In this document: positions 8,633-17,971 of the stretch, piece by piece
Numbering within the stretch: position 1 is the stretch's first letter
How the letters are laid out: each line of letters starts with the position of its first letter
From: Pseudomonas sp. BN102
GTDB taxonomy: Bacteria > Pseudomonadota > Gammaproteobacteria > Pseudomonadales > Pseudomonadaceae
Reading direction: 5' to 3'
DNA: 64,000 nucleotides
NCBI RefSeq assembly: GCF_029871245.1
Contig: NZ_SSON01000062.1
Coordinates: 1-64,000 of the forward strand
Notes under the pieces: generated by a model
What the model saw: only the letters and a program-made list of their open reading frames with translations
Databases searched by the model: none
What the model was told of the DNA's origin: nothing
Made by a program: the position numbers and the translations under genes

Positions 8633-9806
8633 CGATGGCTTCCTCCTTCGCCAGGATTGCCCAGCATTCAGCCAGGGCGCTCAGCAAAGATTCAAGCTGC
8701 TCTTCGCTATGGGCGGCGGAGAAGGTGACGCGCAGGCGCGCACTGCCGGCCGGCACGGTAGGCGGCCGAATGGCACCGACCAGGATGCCGCGATCGCGCA
8801 GCAAGGCGGAAAGCTTCAGCGCGCGGGCGCTATCGCCGACGAGGATGGGCTGGATGGGCGTCGGGCTGTCCATCAGGGTCAGGCCGATTTCCGCCGCGCC
8901 CTCACGGAAACGCCGGATCAGCTTGTCCAGATGCTCGCGGCGCCAGCTCTCGCGCTGCAATAGTTCCAGGCTCTTCAAGGTGGCGCAGGCCACGGCGGGC
9001 GGCTGGCTGGTGGTGTAGATGTAGGGCCGGGCGAACTGGATCAGGGTCTCGATCAGCTCCTCGCTGCCGGCGACGAAGGCGCCCGCAGTGCCGAAGGCCT
9101 TGCCCAGGGTGCCCACCAGCACCTGCACGTCGTCCTGGCCCAGGCCGAAGTGCTCGACAATGCCGCCGCCAGTGGCGCCAAGGGGGCCGAAACCGTGGGC
9201 GTCGTCCACCATCACCCAGGCGCCCTTCTTCCGCGCCTCCTGGCACAGCGCCGGCAGGTCGGCGAGGTCGCCGTCCATGCTGAACACGCCGTCGGTGACT
9301 ACCAGGGTATTGCCTTCGGCCTTTTCCAGGCGGCCGGCCAGGCTGGCGGCATCGTTGTGCAGGTAGCGGGAGAAGCGCGCCCCGGAAAGCAAACCGGCAT
9401 CCAGCAATGAAGCGTGGTTGAGGCGGTCTTCCAGCACCGTATCGCCCTTGCCCACCAGCGCGGTGACGGCTCCCAGGTTGGCCATGTAGCCGGTGGAGAA
9501 CAGCAGCGCACGAGGACGGCCGGTGAATTCGGCCAGTGCCAGCTCCAGCTCGTGGTGCGGGCCGCTGTGGCCGATCACCAGGTGCGAGGCCCCCCCACCG
9601 GCGCCCCACTTTTCCGCGCCATCGCGCAGCGCACGGGCCACCTCGGGATGGCTGGCCAAGCCCAGGTAGTCGTTGGAACAGAAGGCCAGCATGGGCCGGC
9701 CATCGACCAGCACCTCAGGCCCCTGCGGGCTCTCCAGCAACGGGCGCTGGCGGTAGAGGTTGTCCGCATGGCGAGCGGCAAGGCGGGAGGCGAGATCAAA
9801 AGGCAT
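8625..9806 (-). CDS. bioF: 8-amino-7-oxononanoate synthase
   Basis: PLP enzyme condensing pimeloyl-ACP/CoA with alanine, the first ring-assembly step of biotin. It is 393 residues. [15 protein letters not shown] is the family N-terminal signature, [10 protein letters not shown] carries the PLP-binding Asp/His, and [15 protein letters not shown] contains the Schiff-base lysine. It lies 116 nt downstream of bioB with a degenerate REP element between, and overlaps bioH by 8 nt. Confidence 0.97.
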   Translation of the reverse strand: MPFDLASRLAARHADNLYRQRPLLESPQGPEVLVDGRPMLAFCSNDYLGLASHPEVARALRDGAEKWGAGGGASHLVIGHSGPHHELELALAEFTGRPRALLFSTGYMANLGAVTALVGKGDTVLEDRLNHASLLDAGLLSGARFSRYLHNDAASLAGRLEKAEGNTLVVTDGVFSMDGDLADLPALCQEARKKGAWVMVDDAHGFGPLGATGGGIVEHFGLGQDDVQVLVGTLGKAFGTAGAFVAGSEELIETLIQFARPYIYTTSQPPAVACATLKSLELLQRESWRREHLDKLIRRFREGAAEIGLTLMDSPTPIQPILVGDSARALKLSALLRDRGILVGAIRPPTVPAGSARLRVTFSAAHSEEQLESLLSALAECWAILAKEEAIDA

Positions 9807-9823
9807 GGGCAGTTCGGTTTTTC

Positions 9824-9903
9824 GTAGGAGCCAGCTTGCTGGCGAACCTGCAGGAGCCGCAAAGGGTTCGCGAGCAAGAACTCGGCGTCCCCCTCGCTCC
9901 TAC
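9824..9903. repeat. Degenerate REP element between bioB and bioF
   Basis: The left arm GTAGGAGCCAGCTTGCTGGC and the right arm ending CTCGCTCCTAC are imperfect copies of the REP family at 6347-6408. The loop has diverged. Confidence 0.65.
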
Positions 9904-9922
9904 AGGGTTCGGTGACGCGGTA

Positions 9923-10981
9923 TCAGGCGGATGCGGCGTCGTAGAACAGCTGCGAGTCGCGCTGCTCCACCAGGGCCTGCTCGATGGCGGCCTGGTGCAC
10001 TTCGTCGGCGTGCTCTTCGCGCTCTTCGGGCTTGATGCCGAGGCGGGCGAACAGCTGCATGTCCTTCTCGGCCTGGGGGTTGGTGGTGGTCAGCAGCTTC
10101 TCGCCGTAGAAGATCGAGTTGGCGCCGGCCATGAAAGCCAGGGCCTGCATCTGCTCGTTCATCTGCTCGCGGCCGGCGGACAGGCGCACGTGGGACTTCG
10201 GCATCATGATGCGCGCCACCGCCAGGGTGCGGATGAAGTCGAACGGATCGACGTCCTTCTCTTCCGCCAGCGGGGTGCCCTTCACTTTCACCAGCATGTT
10301 GATCGGCACCGACTCCGGGTGTTCCGGCAGGTTGGCCAGCTGGATCAGCAGGCCGGCGCGGTCGTCCACCGACTCGCCCATGCCGAGGATGCCGCCGGAG
10401 CAGATTTTCATCCCCGCCTCGCGCACGTAGGCCAGGGTCTGCAGACGCTCGCTGTAGGTGCGGGTGGTGATGATGTTGCCGTAGAACTCCGGCGAGGTGT
10501 CCAGGTTGTGGTTGTAGTAGTCCAGGCCCGCCTCGGCCAGCGACTGGGTCTGCTCCTGGGTCAACTTGCCCAGGGTCATGCAGGTCTCAAGGCCGAGTTT
10601 CTTCACGCCTTTGACCATTTCCAGGACATAGGGCATGTCCTTGGCCGACGGATGCTTCCAGGCGGCGCCCATGCAGAAGCGGGTCGAACCGATGGCCTTG
10701 GCCTCGGCGGCGGCCTGCAGGACCTTCTGCACTTCCATCAGCTTTTCCTTGTCCAGGCCGGTGTTGTAGTGGCCGGACTGCGGGCAGTACTTGCAGTCTT
10801 CCGGGCAGGCGCCGGTCTTGATCGACAGCAGGGTGGAAACCTGTACCCGGTTCGGGTCGAAGTGCGCGCGATGAACGGTCTGGGCCTGGAACAGCAGGTC
10901 GTTGAACGGCTGCTCGAACAGAGCCTTCACCTCGGCGAGGGACCAATCGTGACGGGTAGCGATGGATGCGGTTGCACTCAT
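9923..10981 (-). CDS. bioB: Biotin synthase
   Basis: Radical-SAM enzyme that inserts sulfur into dethiobiotin. It is 352 residues from the ATG at 10981. [18 protein letters not shown] contains the CxxxCxxC motif for the 4Fe-4S cluster; further conserved segments are [24 protein letters not shown] and [11 protein letters not shown]. The YNHNLDT motif lines the SAM/dethiobiotin site. It is first in the biotin gene run, and a candidate BirA operator lies about 100-130 nt upstream. Confidence 0.98.
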   Translation of the reverse strand: MSATASIATRHDWSLAEVKALFEQPFNDLLFQAQTVHRAHFDPNRVQVSTLLSIKTGACPEDCKYCPQSGHYNTGLDKEKLMEVQKVLQAAAEAKAIGSTRFCMGAAWKHPSAKDMPYVLEMVKGVKKLGLETCMTLGKLTQEQTQSLAEAGLDYYNHNLDTSPEFYGNIITTRTYSERLQTLAYVREAGMKICSGGILGMGESVDDRAGLLIQLANLPEHPESVPINMLVKVKGTPLAEEKDVDPFDFIRTLAVARIMMPKSHVRLSAGREQMNEQMQALAFMAGANSIFYGEKLLTTTNPQAEKDMQLFARLGIKPEEREEHADEVHQAAIEQALVEQRDSQLFYDAASA

Positions 10982-11081
10982 GGAGGTTTCCTTCGACGCT
11001 TGTGTGGCGCCTCTTGTCAGGGATACCCGGACGTGAAGTCCGGGAATTCAGGCTCAGGGCATCATAAGTGGAGATGCGACG

Positions 11082-11113
11082 CTGTCAACCATGTTCGCGA
11101 CACAGGTCGACAT
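11082..11113. promoter_or_regulatory. Candidate BirA biotin operator upstream of bioB
   Basis: CTGTCAACC, 14 nt, GGTCGACAT. Compared with the enterobacterial BirA operator TTGTAAACC-N14-16-GGTTTACAA, the left half matches 7 of 9 and the right half 6 of 9 bases with correct spacing. It is upstream of bioB and just beyond the 3' end of the NCS1 permease gene. The match is by eye. Confidence 0.5.
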
Positions 11114-11140
11114 CTGATCATTTATTGATCACGCCTTCCC

Positions 11141-12457
11141 TTACACCAGGACAGGTCGCGCGGACCTGGCGAAACGCATGGTGGCAGCGTATACGCCCGC
11201 CGAGACCAGGAAGGTCAGCGGCGCCGAGAACGACTGCAGCACACCACCGGCCTGCATCAGTGCGAAGCCCAGCAGCACGCCGCAAAACCAGGCGGCCAGC
11301 CCCGCAGCATTCAGGTTGGGGGAATCGGTCACCAGGGCCGCGCCCTTGCCGAGGATGTGCGCCAGCGCCACGCCGACCCAGGCCACCACGAACACGCCCT
11401 GCCAGGCCAAAGCCTTGAGCAGCCAGGCGAAGACGTCCGCCAGCATCAATCCGTAGACCACCGCCCCCGCCACCAGGGCCCAGGCCAGGCGCGATTGACG
11501 CAGGCGCAGCAGGTCGCCGAAGAAGGCCTGCATGTTCACCGTGGCCAGGTAGTAATTGGCGGTGTTGATCCGCGTCTGGGTGACCCAGACGAACAGCAGG
11601 CCCCAGATGCCCATGAGCTGGAGGATGGCCAGCACCACCGTCACTTCGCTCAGCTCGCCCTGGCGCGGGATGCTCGCGGCGAGGTAGATGCCGGCCATGC
11701 CGTTGAGCAGGAAGGTCACCAGGTAGAAGGGCATGCCGAAATTCCAGCGGCCGTGGTAGCGGGCATCTCCCGGCTTGCCGAAACGGGCGTAGTCGAAGGT
11801 GAACATCATCAGCACCCACACGCCCATGTAGGCGGTGAAGCAATCCCACCAGCCGGTGGACGAAGGCGCGGCGGGGCCGAAGTCCAGCCACTGCGGCTGG
11901 TAGCCGTACTCGCCGATGGACAGCGCCACGGCGGCCAGCAGGCCGAACAGGTAGAAGGGCAGCAGCACGCCGTTGAACTTGTCCAGCCAGTTCTGCACGC
12001 TGCCGAAGATCAGCGGCACGCTGTACAGCACCACCAGCAGGGCCGCCACGGGGTAGGAAATTGAGGGGTAGAGATGGTTGAACGCCACGGCGATCACCGA
12101 GCCCTCGAAGACCGCGTAGTAGATCGCCGTGGAGAAGAAGATCAGCGTCGCCAGGGAGGCGCCGAGGCGGCCGAACAGCACGCGGGAAAACAGCGCCACG
12201 GAAAGGCCGCTGCGCACGGCGAAGCGGCTGATCACCGCGTTGACCAGGCCGTAGCAGACCACCGAGAGCAACATGCCGATGATCGCGTTGCGCGCGCCAT
12301 AGGCCAGCGCCAGCGAGGCGCCGACCACGATGTAGAACATGGCGCTGCACACGGCCCACCAGGCCATGGTCAGCGAAAACTTGCCCATGCGGGCATCGAG
12401 GGGAACGGGTTGAGTGGAAAGGTCGATGTCTTGTTCTTGTGTCGACAGGCTTGCCAT
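11141..12457 (-). CDS. NCS1-family nucleobase/amide permease
   Basis: Integral membrane transporter of 438 residues with about twelve hydrophobic segments, related to the cytosine/purine/allantoin/hydantoin NCS1 carriers. The start chosen is the ATG at 12457, preceded by GGAG; an upstream in-frame ATG would add 26 atypical residues. Landmarks are MAWWAVCSAMFYIVVGASLA in TM1 and FTFDYARFGKPGDARYHGR, an NCS1-like loop. It is the last gene of the 5-oxoprolinase operon, 105 nt after pxpC, so 5-oxoproline or a similar cyclic amide is a reasonable substrate guess. The substrate is inferred from context only. Confidence 0.8.
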   Translation of the reverse strand: MASLSTQEQDIDLSTQPVPLDARMGKFSLTMAWWAVCSAMFYIVVGASLALAYGARNAIIGMLLSVVCYGLVNAVISRFAVRSGLSVALFSRVLFGRLGASLATLIFFSTAIYYAVFEGSVIAVAFNHLYPSISYPVAALLVVLYSVPLIFGSVQNWLDKFNGVLLPFYLFGLLAAVALSIGEYGYQPQWLDFGPAAPSSTGWWDCFTAYMGVWVLMMFTFDYARFGKPGDARYHGRWNFGMPFYLVTFLLNGMAGIYLAASIPRQGELSEVTVVLAILQLMGIWGLLFVWVTQTRINTANYYLATVNMQAFFGDLLRLRQSRLAWALVAGAVVYGLMLADVFAWLLKALAWQGVFVVAWVGVALAHILGKGAALVTDSPNLNAAGLAAWFCGVLLGFALMQAGGVLQSFSAPLTFLVSAGVYAATMRFARSARPVLV

Positions 12458-12562
12458 CTTGGTTTCTCCACAAGATGAAATCCGGGAATTGCGGCAGCAG
12501 GGGACCGCAGCGGCCCCCTGCACACAGGGAGCCACCGGTCGTACCGACGCGACTGTTGTTAC

Positions 12563-13540
12563 TCAGGCAAGAAAGAAGCGGTTGAGGCGCTCGAGCTGCT
12601 GGTTGTACTGGCGGCGGGCGGCCAGGCCCTCCTCCAGGGTGATGGCGACGAAACGTGCGCGCTGGTTCGGCTGCATCTGCGCGATCAGGTTGAGGTCAGG
12701 GCTGATCACCGTGCCGATCATCGCGTAGCCGCCGCCGGACACCGCGTCCCGGTGCAGGACGATGGGCTCCAGCCCGCCAGGCACCTGGATCGAGCCGATG
12801 GGGTAGCAGGCGTCGACGATGTTCGACGGATCGGAGCCGGCGCCGAAGGGCTGCTCGCGCGGCTCGAACTCCAGCGGCGTGCCGCCCTTGAAGCGGTAGC
12901 CGGTGCGGTCGGCTTCCGAGCCCACGGTCCAGGTATCGGCGAAGAACTGCTCCGCCGCGCGGGCAGTGAGGCGATGGTGGTAGAGCCCCGGCACCACGCG
13001 CAGGGTCACCTCCCCGCCCAGCTCGATCTGCAGCGAGCGCGGCAGGGCCAGGCCTTCGCGATCCTGCGCGGAGGGCTGGCCCAGCGGCAGTTCGTCGCCG
13101 GCGGCCAGGCGTCGTCCATGGAATCCGCCGATGGCGCCCAGGCCATAGGTGGAACGACTGCCGAGCACTTCCGGCACGTCGATGCCGCCGTCGATGGCGA
13201 CGTAACCACGGGCCCCGGCCTTGATGTAGTCGAAGCCCAGCACCTGGCCGGCACGGACGCGGAAGGCGGCGTCCAGCGGCATCTCGGCGCCATCCAGGCG
13301 TGGCGTCATGTGCGCACCGCAAACGGCCACCAGGGCGTCGCGCTGGAACTCCAGCTGCGGGCCGAGCAGTGTGCATTCGAGCAGCGCGGCGGTCGCCGGG
13401 TTGCCCACCAGCAGGTTGGCCGCGCGCAGGGCGTACTGGTCGAGCGCACCCGACGGCGGGATGCCCTGGTGGTAATGGCCTTCGCGGCCGGCGTCCTGCA
13501 CCGAGGTGGCGAGGCCGGGTTTGAGCACCTTAATCGACAT
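12563..13540 (-). CDS. pxpC: 5-oxoprolinase subunit C (AHS2/KipA family)
   Basis: One of three subunits of the bacterial ATP-dependent 5-oxoprolinase PxpABC, which opens 5-oxoproline to glutamate. It is 325 residues from the ATG at 13540 (MSIKVLKPGLATSVQDAGR), preceded by AGGAGGT. LATSVQDAGREGHYHQGIP and SGALDQYALRAANLLVGNP are the hallmark N-terminus of the AHS2 family, also found as a domain of urea carboxylase. It overlaps pxpB by 11 nt, so the two are probably made in equal amounts. Older annotations may call it allophanate hydrolase subunit 2. Confidence 0.92.
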   Translation of the reverse strand: MSIKVLKPGLATSVQDAGREGHYHQGIPPSGALDQYALRAANLLVGNPATAALLECTLLGPQLEFQRDALVAVCGAHMTPRLDGAEMPLDAAFRVRAGQVLGFDYIKAGARGYVAIDGGIDVPEVLGSRSTYGLGAIGGFHGRRLAAGDELPLGQPSAQDREGLALPRSLQIELGGEVTLRVVPGLYHHRLTARAAEQFFADTWTVGSEADRTGYRFKGGTPLEFEPREQPFGAGSDPSNIVDACYPIGSIQVPGGLEPIVLHRDAVSGGGYAMIGTVISPDLNLIAQMQPNQRARFVAITLEEGLAARRQYNQQLERLNRFFLA

Positions 13541-14411
13541 GGAGCACCTCCTGCAGGCGCTGCTTGCAGCCTTGCGGATCCTGGATGAAGGCATCCAGGT
13601 CGAAACTGACCGGGCGGATGCGCAACTGGAAGGTTCCCGCCTCGACCTCGGCCACGGCCTGGTCATAGGCGGCGCGGTCGATGGGCTTGAACTGGACGAT
13701 GTCGCCCGAGCGGAAGAACACCATGGAGTCCTTCAGGTAGCCCAGGCTCTGTTGCGGGTCGTAGATGGGCGCGGGGGTGACGCCGAACATCTGGTAGCCG
13801 CCGGCGCCACGCACCGAGTAGATGCAGCCGAAGCAGCCGCCGTGGCCGAGGGTCAGTTTCGGCGTATCGGTGCGCGGGCGCAGGTACTTGGGCACCTGCA
13901 GTTGCTGCTCGCGCTCGACCATCTGGTACATGAAGGGCAGCCCGGCGACGAAGCCGACCATGGAGACGAACCAGGGCGAGCCGCTGTGGGCCTCGATGAA
14001 CGCCTGCACATCGGCGAAGCCGTTGACCTTGGCCGCGTACTCCAGGTCGGTGGAGGACGGGTCCTGGTGGCGATCACGGAAGCGCATCAGCGTTTCATGG
14101 GTCCAGGGATCGTTGTAGAGCACCGGGATCTCGATGATCCGTGTCTGGATGCTGCGCTCGGCCGTGGCCTGGGCTTCCAGTTCGCGGACCTTTTCCAGCA
14201 GCACCTCAGGGGCGATCTGGTCGGGGTTGAAGCGGATCTGGAAGGAGGCGTTGGCCAGGCAGATGTCGAGCACGCCGGGCAGCGCCTGCTGCTCGACGGC
14301 GCGGGTGATCGCCATGCCGCGGAAGAAGGCTTCCAGCGACATAGATTCGGACACTTCGGCGAACAGGTGCTCGTCGCCGCCGAAGCTGTAGCGCACAGGT
14401 GCTGCGTTCAT
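13530..14411 (-). CDS. pxpB: 5-oxoprolinase subunit B (AHS1/KipI family)
   Basis: AHS1-domain subunit of PxpABC, 293 residues from the ATG at 14411 (MNAAPVRYSFGGDEHLFAEV). EIPVLYNDPWTHE, GFVAGLPFMYQMV and the cyclophilin-like stretch SVRGAGGYQMFGVTPAPIYD are characteristic; the last is where AHS1 proteins bind their partner. It is about 60-70 residues longer than minimal PxpB proteins, with extra sequence in the middle. It starts 1 nt after the biotin carboxylase gene ends. Confidence 0.9.
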   Translation of the reverse strand: MNAAPVRYSFGGDEHLFAEVSESMSLEAFFRGMAITRAVEQQALPGVLDICLANASFQIRFNPDQIAPEVLLEKVRELEAQATAERSIQTRIIEIPVLYNDPWTHETLMRFRDRHQDPSSTDLEYAAKVNGFADVQAFIEAHSGSPWFVSMVGFVAGLPFMYQMVEREQQLQVPKYLRPRTDTPKLTLGHGGCFGCIYSVRGAGGYQMFGVTPAPIYDPQQSLGYLKDSMVFFRSGDIVQFKPIDRAAYDQAVAEVEAGTFQLRIRPVSFDLDAFIQDPQGCKQRLQEVLHVD

Positions 14412-14412
14412 C

Positions 14413-15801
14413 TCAAGCCTCCGGGGCGGCGGGCGCCAGCAGAGCGGCCCGTTCGGCGAGCCAGGGTTCCAGGGTGCCGGTGTCGAACTGGCCATCGCGT
14501 ACCGCCGGGTCGGCGAGCAGCAGGCGGTGCAGCGGCAGGGTGGTCGCCATGCCGGTGAGGCGGGTGGCGTCCAGCGCCGCTTCGGCACGGGCGAAGGCCT
14601 CGGCGCGGTCGCCGCCATGCACCACCAGCTTGGCCAGCAGCGAGTCGTAGTAGGCCGGCACGCGATAGCCCTCGAACAAGTGGCTCTCCACGCGGATGCC
14701 TTCGCCCTGCGGCCAGGCCAGCGCTTCGACCAGGCCGGGGCTGGGGAAGAAATTGCGCGCCGGGTCTTCGGCATTGATGCGCATCTCCAGCGCCGCGCCC
14801 TGGATGCGGATGTCCTCCTGGCGCAACGCCAGCGGCTCGCCGCCGGCGATGCGCAGCATCCACTGCACCAGGTCGATGCCGGTGATCATCTCGCTGATCG
14901 GGTGCTCGACCTGAATGCGGGTGTTCATCTCGATGAAGAAGAACTCGCCGCTGTGGGAGTCGAACAGGTATTCCAGGGTGCCGGCTCCGCAGTAACCGAT
15001 GTCGCGGGCCAGGCGCACAGCGCTGTCGCACAGGGCCTGGCGCTGCTCCGCGCTGAGGGCCGGCGATGGCGCCTCCTCGAAGACCTTCTGCCGGCGGCGC
15101 TGCAGCGAGCACTCGCGCTCGAACAGATGCACCGCGTGCTGGCCGTCGCCGAGAATCTGCACCTCGATATGCCGCGCCTGGCGGATGAAGCGTTCCAGGT
15201 ACACGGCGCCTGAACCGAAGGCGGCCTGGGCCTCGCGCTGGGCCAAGGGAAACTCGCGGGACAGTTCAGCGGCGTCGTGGGCAATGCGGATACCGCGCCC
15301 GCCGCCACCGGCGGAGGCCTTGATCAGCAGCGGGTAGCCCACCGTCTCGGCGCAGGCCAGGGCGGCGGCGAGGTCGTCCAGCTCGCCCGGGGAGCCCGGC
15401 ACCACAGGCACGCCCGCAGCCTGGGCAGTACGCCGCGCTTCGGCCTTGTCGCCCATGCGGCGGATGGTGTGGGCATCCGGGCCGACGAAGATCAGCCCTG
15501 CCTCGACCACTGCCTGGGCGAACGCCGCGTTCTCGGAGAGGAAGCCATAGCCCGGGTGGATGGCGTTGGCGCCGCTGTCCCGCGCCGCCTGCAATAGGGC
15601 CTCTGCGTTCAGGTAGCTCTTGTCGGCGCGGGCCGGACCGATGATCCGCACCTCGTCGGCCAGGCGCGCCGGCAGCGATTCGGCATCCGCCTCGCTGCAC
15701 GCCGCCACGGTGGGAATGCCCAGGGCCTGGGCCGCGCGGATGATGCGCACGGCGATCTCGCCGCGGTTGGCCACCAGCAGTTTGTGGATGAAGTTGCTCA
15801 T
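14413..15801 (-). CDS. Biotin carboxylase (AccC-like)
   Basis: ATP-grasp biotin carboxylase, 462 residues, which carboxylates a biotinyl carrier protein using bicarbonate and ATP. The start ATG at 15801 gives MSNFIHKLLVANRGEIAVRI, the family N-terminus. KASAGGGGRGIRI is the glycine-rich ATP loop, and FFIEMNTRIQVEHPISEMITG carries the metal- and bicarbonate-binding residues. It sits between the carrier gene and pxpB; no carboxyltransferase gene accompanies it. AHS1 and AHS2 proteins form the carboxyltransferase part of urea carboxylase, so this set looks like a split urea-carboxylase-type complex. Housekeeping AccC is expected elsewhere. Symbol withheld because the substrate is unknown. Confidence 0.9.
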   Translation of the reverse strand: MSNFIHKLLVANRGEIAVRIIRAAQALGIPTVAACSEADAESLPARLADEVRIIGPARADKSYLNAEALLQAARDSGANAIHPGYGFLSENAAFAQAVVEAGLIFVGPDAHTIRRMGDKAEARRTAQAAGVPVVPGSPGELDDLAAALACAETVGYPLLIKASAGGGGRGIRIAHDAAELSREFPLAQREAQAAFGSGAVYLERFIRQARHIEVQILGDGQHAVHLFERECSLQRRRQKVFEEAPSPALSAEQRQALCDSAVRLARDIGYCGAGTLEYLFDSHSGEFFFIEMNTRIQVEHPISEMITGIDLVQWMLRIAGGEPLALRQEDIRIQGAALEMRINAEDPARNFFPSPGLVEALAWPQGEGIRVESHLFEGYRVPAYYDSLLAKLVVHGGDRAEAFARAEAALDATRLTGMATTLPLHRLLLADPAVRDGQFDTGTLEPWLAERAALLAPAAPEA

Positions 15802-15811
15802 CGCCCTTCCC

Positions 15812-16060
15812 TCACGCGTCGGTTTCGATGACGGCCAGCAATTGCCCCGGCTCGACCGGGTCGCCGTCCTCGGCGTGGAACGCCAGCACGCGGCCACCCT
15901 GGTCGGCAGTCAGTTCGGAGAACTGCTTCATCACCTCCACCAGCCCGATCACGGCATTGGCGGCCACGGTGTCACCCTCGTTGGCATAGTTGTCGGCCTC
16001 GGGGCTCGGCTTGCGATAGAAGGTGCCGGGGAGCGGTGAAAACACCTGAAATTCAGCCAT
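15812..16060 (-). CDS. Biotin carboxyl carrier (biotinyl-lipoyl) protein
   Basis: An 82-residue free-standing biotinyl domain. The biotin-accepting lysine is K45 in EVMKQF, where housekeeping AccB has (A/E)MKM; both valley residues around the lysine differ from the consensus, which is usual for carriers of non-acetyl-CoA carboxylases. FSPLPGTFYRKPSPEA at the start resembles the thumb-less short carriers. It lies 10 nt upstream of the biotin carboxylase gene and 48 nt downstream of pxpA, so it should be co-expressed with them. Confidence 0.9.
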   Translation of the reverse strand: MAEFQVFSPLPGTFYRKPSPEADNYANEGDTVAANAVIGLVEVMKQFSELTADQGGRVLAFHAEDGDPVEPGQLLAVIETDA

Positions 16061-16108
16061 GTCTTTTCCTCTTGTAGTACTTGTCTTGGCAGGCGTGGGA
16101 AAGGGGGA

Positions 16109-16867
16109 TCAGCGCGGCGCCCGGACGGCAATGCCCGCCGCGTCGAGGCGGGCGCGGGTGCGCTGGACCAGGGCCAGGGCCCCGGGGGTGTCGCTGTGGA
16201 TGCACACCGATTCGAAGGCGATCGGGATGTCCTGGCCATCCACCGTGCGCACCACGCCTTCCTGGCAGGCACGCAGGACCTTGTCGGCCACCTGCTCCGG
16301 GTCCAGCGCGGTGACCCGGCGGATGAACACGATGGAACCGGAGGCGTCGTAGTCGCGGTCGGCATAGAACTCGCGCACCACCGGCTGGCCCAGTTCGCGG
16401 GCGATGCGGCAGGTGGCCGAGCCGTCCATGCAGAACAGCAGCAGCTCCGGGTCGAGGCGGCGCAGGGTTTCGACGAACAGGCGCGCCGCGTCTTCGTCAC
16501 GCGCCAGGTGCATGTAGAGCGCGCCGTGGGGCTTGATGTGCTGCAAGGGCATACCTTGCAAGCGGGCGAACTCGCGCAGTGCGCCGAGCTGGTAGAGCAT
16601 GTCGTTGACCAGCTCCTGGGCCGGCGCGTTGATGTGCCGGCGGCCGAAGCCGACCAGGTCGCGGAAGCCCGGATGGGCGCCGATGGCCACGCCGTGGCGC
16701 TGGGCCAGTTCGACGGTGCGCAGCATGGTGTTGGGATCGCCGGCGTGGAAGCCGGTGGCGATGTTGGCGGTGCTGATCAGCGGCATGATCGCTTCGTCGA
16801 CGCCATCGCCAATGGTCCATGGGCCAAATCCTTCGCCCATGTCGGAATTGAGGTCGACCTCGGTCAT
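16109..16867 (-). CDS. pxpA: 5-oxoprolinase subunit A (LamB/YcsF family)
   Basis: LamB/YcsF-family subunit of 5-oxoprolinase PxpABC, 252 residues, start ATG at 16867. [14 protein letters not shown] is the family's N-terminal metal/substrate motif, followed by [17 protein letters not shown] and [17 protein letters not shown]. It is the first gene of the minus-strand operon pxpA, carrier, carboxylase, pxpB, pxpC, permease, and faces a divergent LysR gene that likely controls it. Confidence 0.93.
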   Translation of the reverse strand: MTEVDLNSDMGEGFGPWTIGDGVDEAIMPLISTANIATGFHAGDPNTMLRTVELAQRHGVAIGAHPGFRDLVGFGRRHINAPAQELVNDMLYQLGALREFARLQGMPLQHIKPHGALYMHLARDEDAARLFVETLRRLDPELLLFCMDGSATCRIARELGQPVVREFYADRDYDASGSIVFIRRVTALDPEQVADKVLRACQEGVVRTVDGQDIPIAFESVCIHSDTPGALALVQRTRARLDAAGIAVRAPR

Positions 16868-16993
16868 CGCGTGTTGCCTCTTGTTATCGGGTGTCGATGG
16901 GCCGACGTTAAAAGGCACCCCAGGTATTGGGAAGATTTATTATTCGATAGACTGAGTTCTGAAAAATCGATACCCCCCAGACAGGTCTCTACC
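16868..16993. promoter_or_regulatory. Divergent pxpA / lysR control region
   Basis: 126-nt spacer between divergently transcribed pxpA and the LysR gene. Its centre is AT-rich (TTTATTATTCGATAG ... AAAAATCGATA) and contains two CGATA half-sites about 20 nt apart, plausible for LysR-type contacts. No perfect T-N11-A palindrome stands out. Confidence 0.45.
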
Positions 16994-17911
16994 ATGGCAT
17001 TCACCCTGCGCCAGGTCCGTTATTTCGTCGCCACCGCCGAGGTCGGGCAGATCTCCCAGGCGGCCATCCACCTGAGCATTTCCCAATCGGCGGTCACCAG
17101 CGCCATCCAGGAACTGGAGAGTCTGCTCGGCGTCAGCCTGTTCATCCGCTCGCCCCAGGGCATGACCCTGACCGACAGTGGCCGGCACTTCCTCAACCAC
17201 GCCTACTCGATCCTGCGCAGTGTCGAGGACGCGCTGAAGAGCCCGCTGCCGGACACCAGCATCGAGGGCAGCCTGAGCGTGGCAGCCAGCTACACGGTGA
17301 TGGGCTACTTCCTGCCCTACCACCTGCAACGCCTGGCGCAGTGGTATCCGGGCATCCAGCTGAACCTGTACGAGCAGGAGCGCGAAACCATCGAGCGCAG
17401 CCTGCTGGACGGCACGCTGGACATGGCCGTGGTGCTGACCGCCAACCTGCAGCATCCGGACATCGCCGCCGAGACCCTGTTCAGCTCGGAACGGCGACTC
17501 TGGCTGCCCAATCGCCACCCGCTCAGCGAGCGGCCCTCGGTCGGCCTGGAGGATGTCGCCCGCGAACCCTTTATCCTGCTGACGGTGGACGAGGCCGACC
17601 AGACCGCGCTGCGCTACTGGGAAGCCAGCCGCCTGCAGCCCAAGGTGATCCTGCGCACCAGTTCGGTGGAGGCCGTGCGCAGCATGGTGGCCAACGGCAC
17701 GGGCGTGGCCATTCTCTCCGACCTGGTGTACCGGCCCTGGTCGCTTGAGGGCCGGCGCATCGAAACTCTGTCGCTGACCGACCCCGTCCCGCCGATGAGC
17801 GTGGGTCTGGCCTGGCGCCGCGACCTGGAATTCAGCGAACCGATGAAAGCCTTCCGCGAATATTTCCGGCACTCTTTCCTGGCCCCGCAACTGAGCAGTT
17901 CGCGGCGCTGA
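16994..17911 (+). CDS. LysR-family transcriptional regulator
   Basis: A 305-residue LysR-type regulator starting at the ATG at 16994. Residues about 1-60 form the winged helix-turn-helix (FTLRQVRYFVATAEVGQISQ, then LSISQSAVTSAIQELESLLG); the rest is the effector-binding domain (SIEGSLSVAASYTVMGYFLP onwards). It is divergent from the pxp operon, as its PAO1 counterpart (PA0491 by my recollection) is, so the probable job is control of 5-oxoproline use. The open frame extends far upstream of 16994, but that part is the antisense of pxpA. Confidence 0.9.
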   Translation: MAFTLRQVRYFVATAEVGQISQAAIHLSISQSAVTSAIQELESLLGVSLFIRSPQGMTLTDSGRHFLNHAYSILRSVEDALKSPLPDTSIEGSLSVAASYTVMGYFLPYHLQRLAQWYPGIQLNLYEQERETIERSLLDGTLDMAVVLTANLQHPDIAAETLFSSERRLWLPNRHPLSERPSVGLEDVAREPFILLTVDEADQTALRYWEASRLQPKVILRTSSVEAVRSMVANGTGVAILSDLVYRPWSLEGRRIETLSLTDPVPPMSVGLAWRRDLEFSEPMKAFREYFRHSFLAPQLSSSRR

Positions 17912-17971
17912 ACCCGCCACGACGGGCGAGTTCAAATCATCAGTTCGACGCTAAAGGAGCACCATCCCGCG

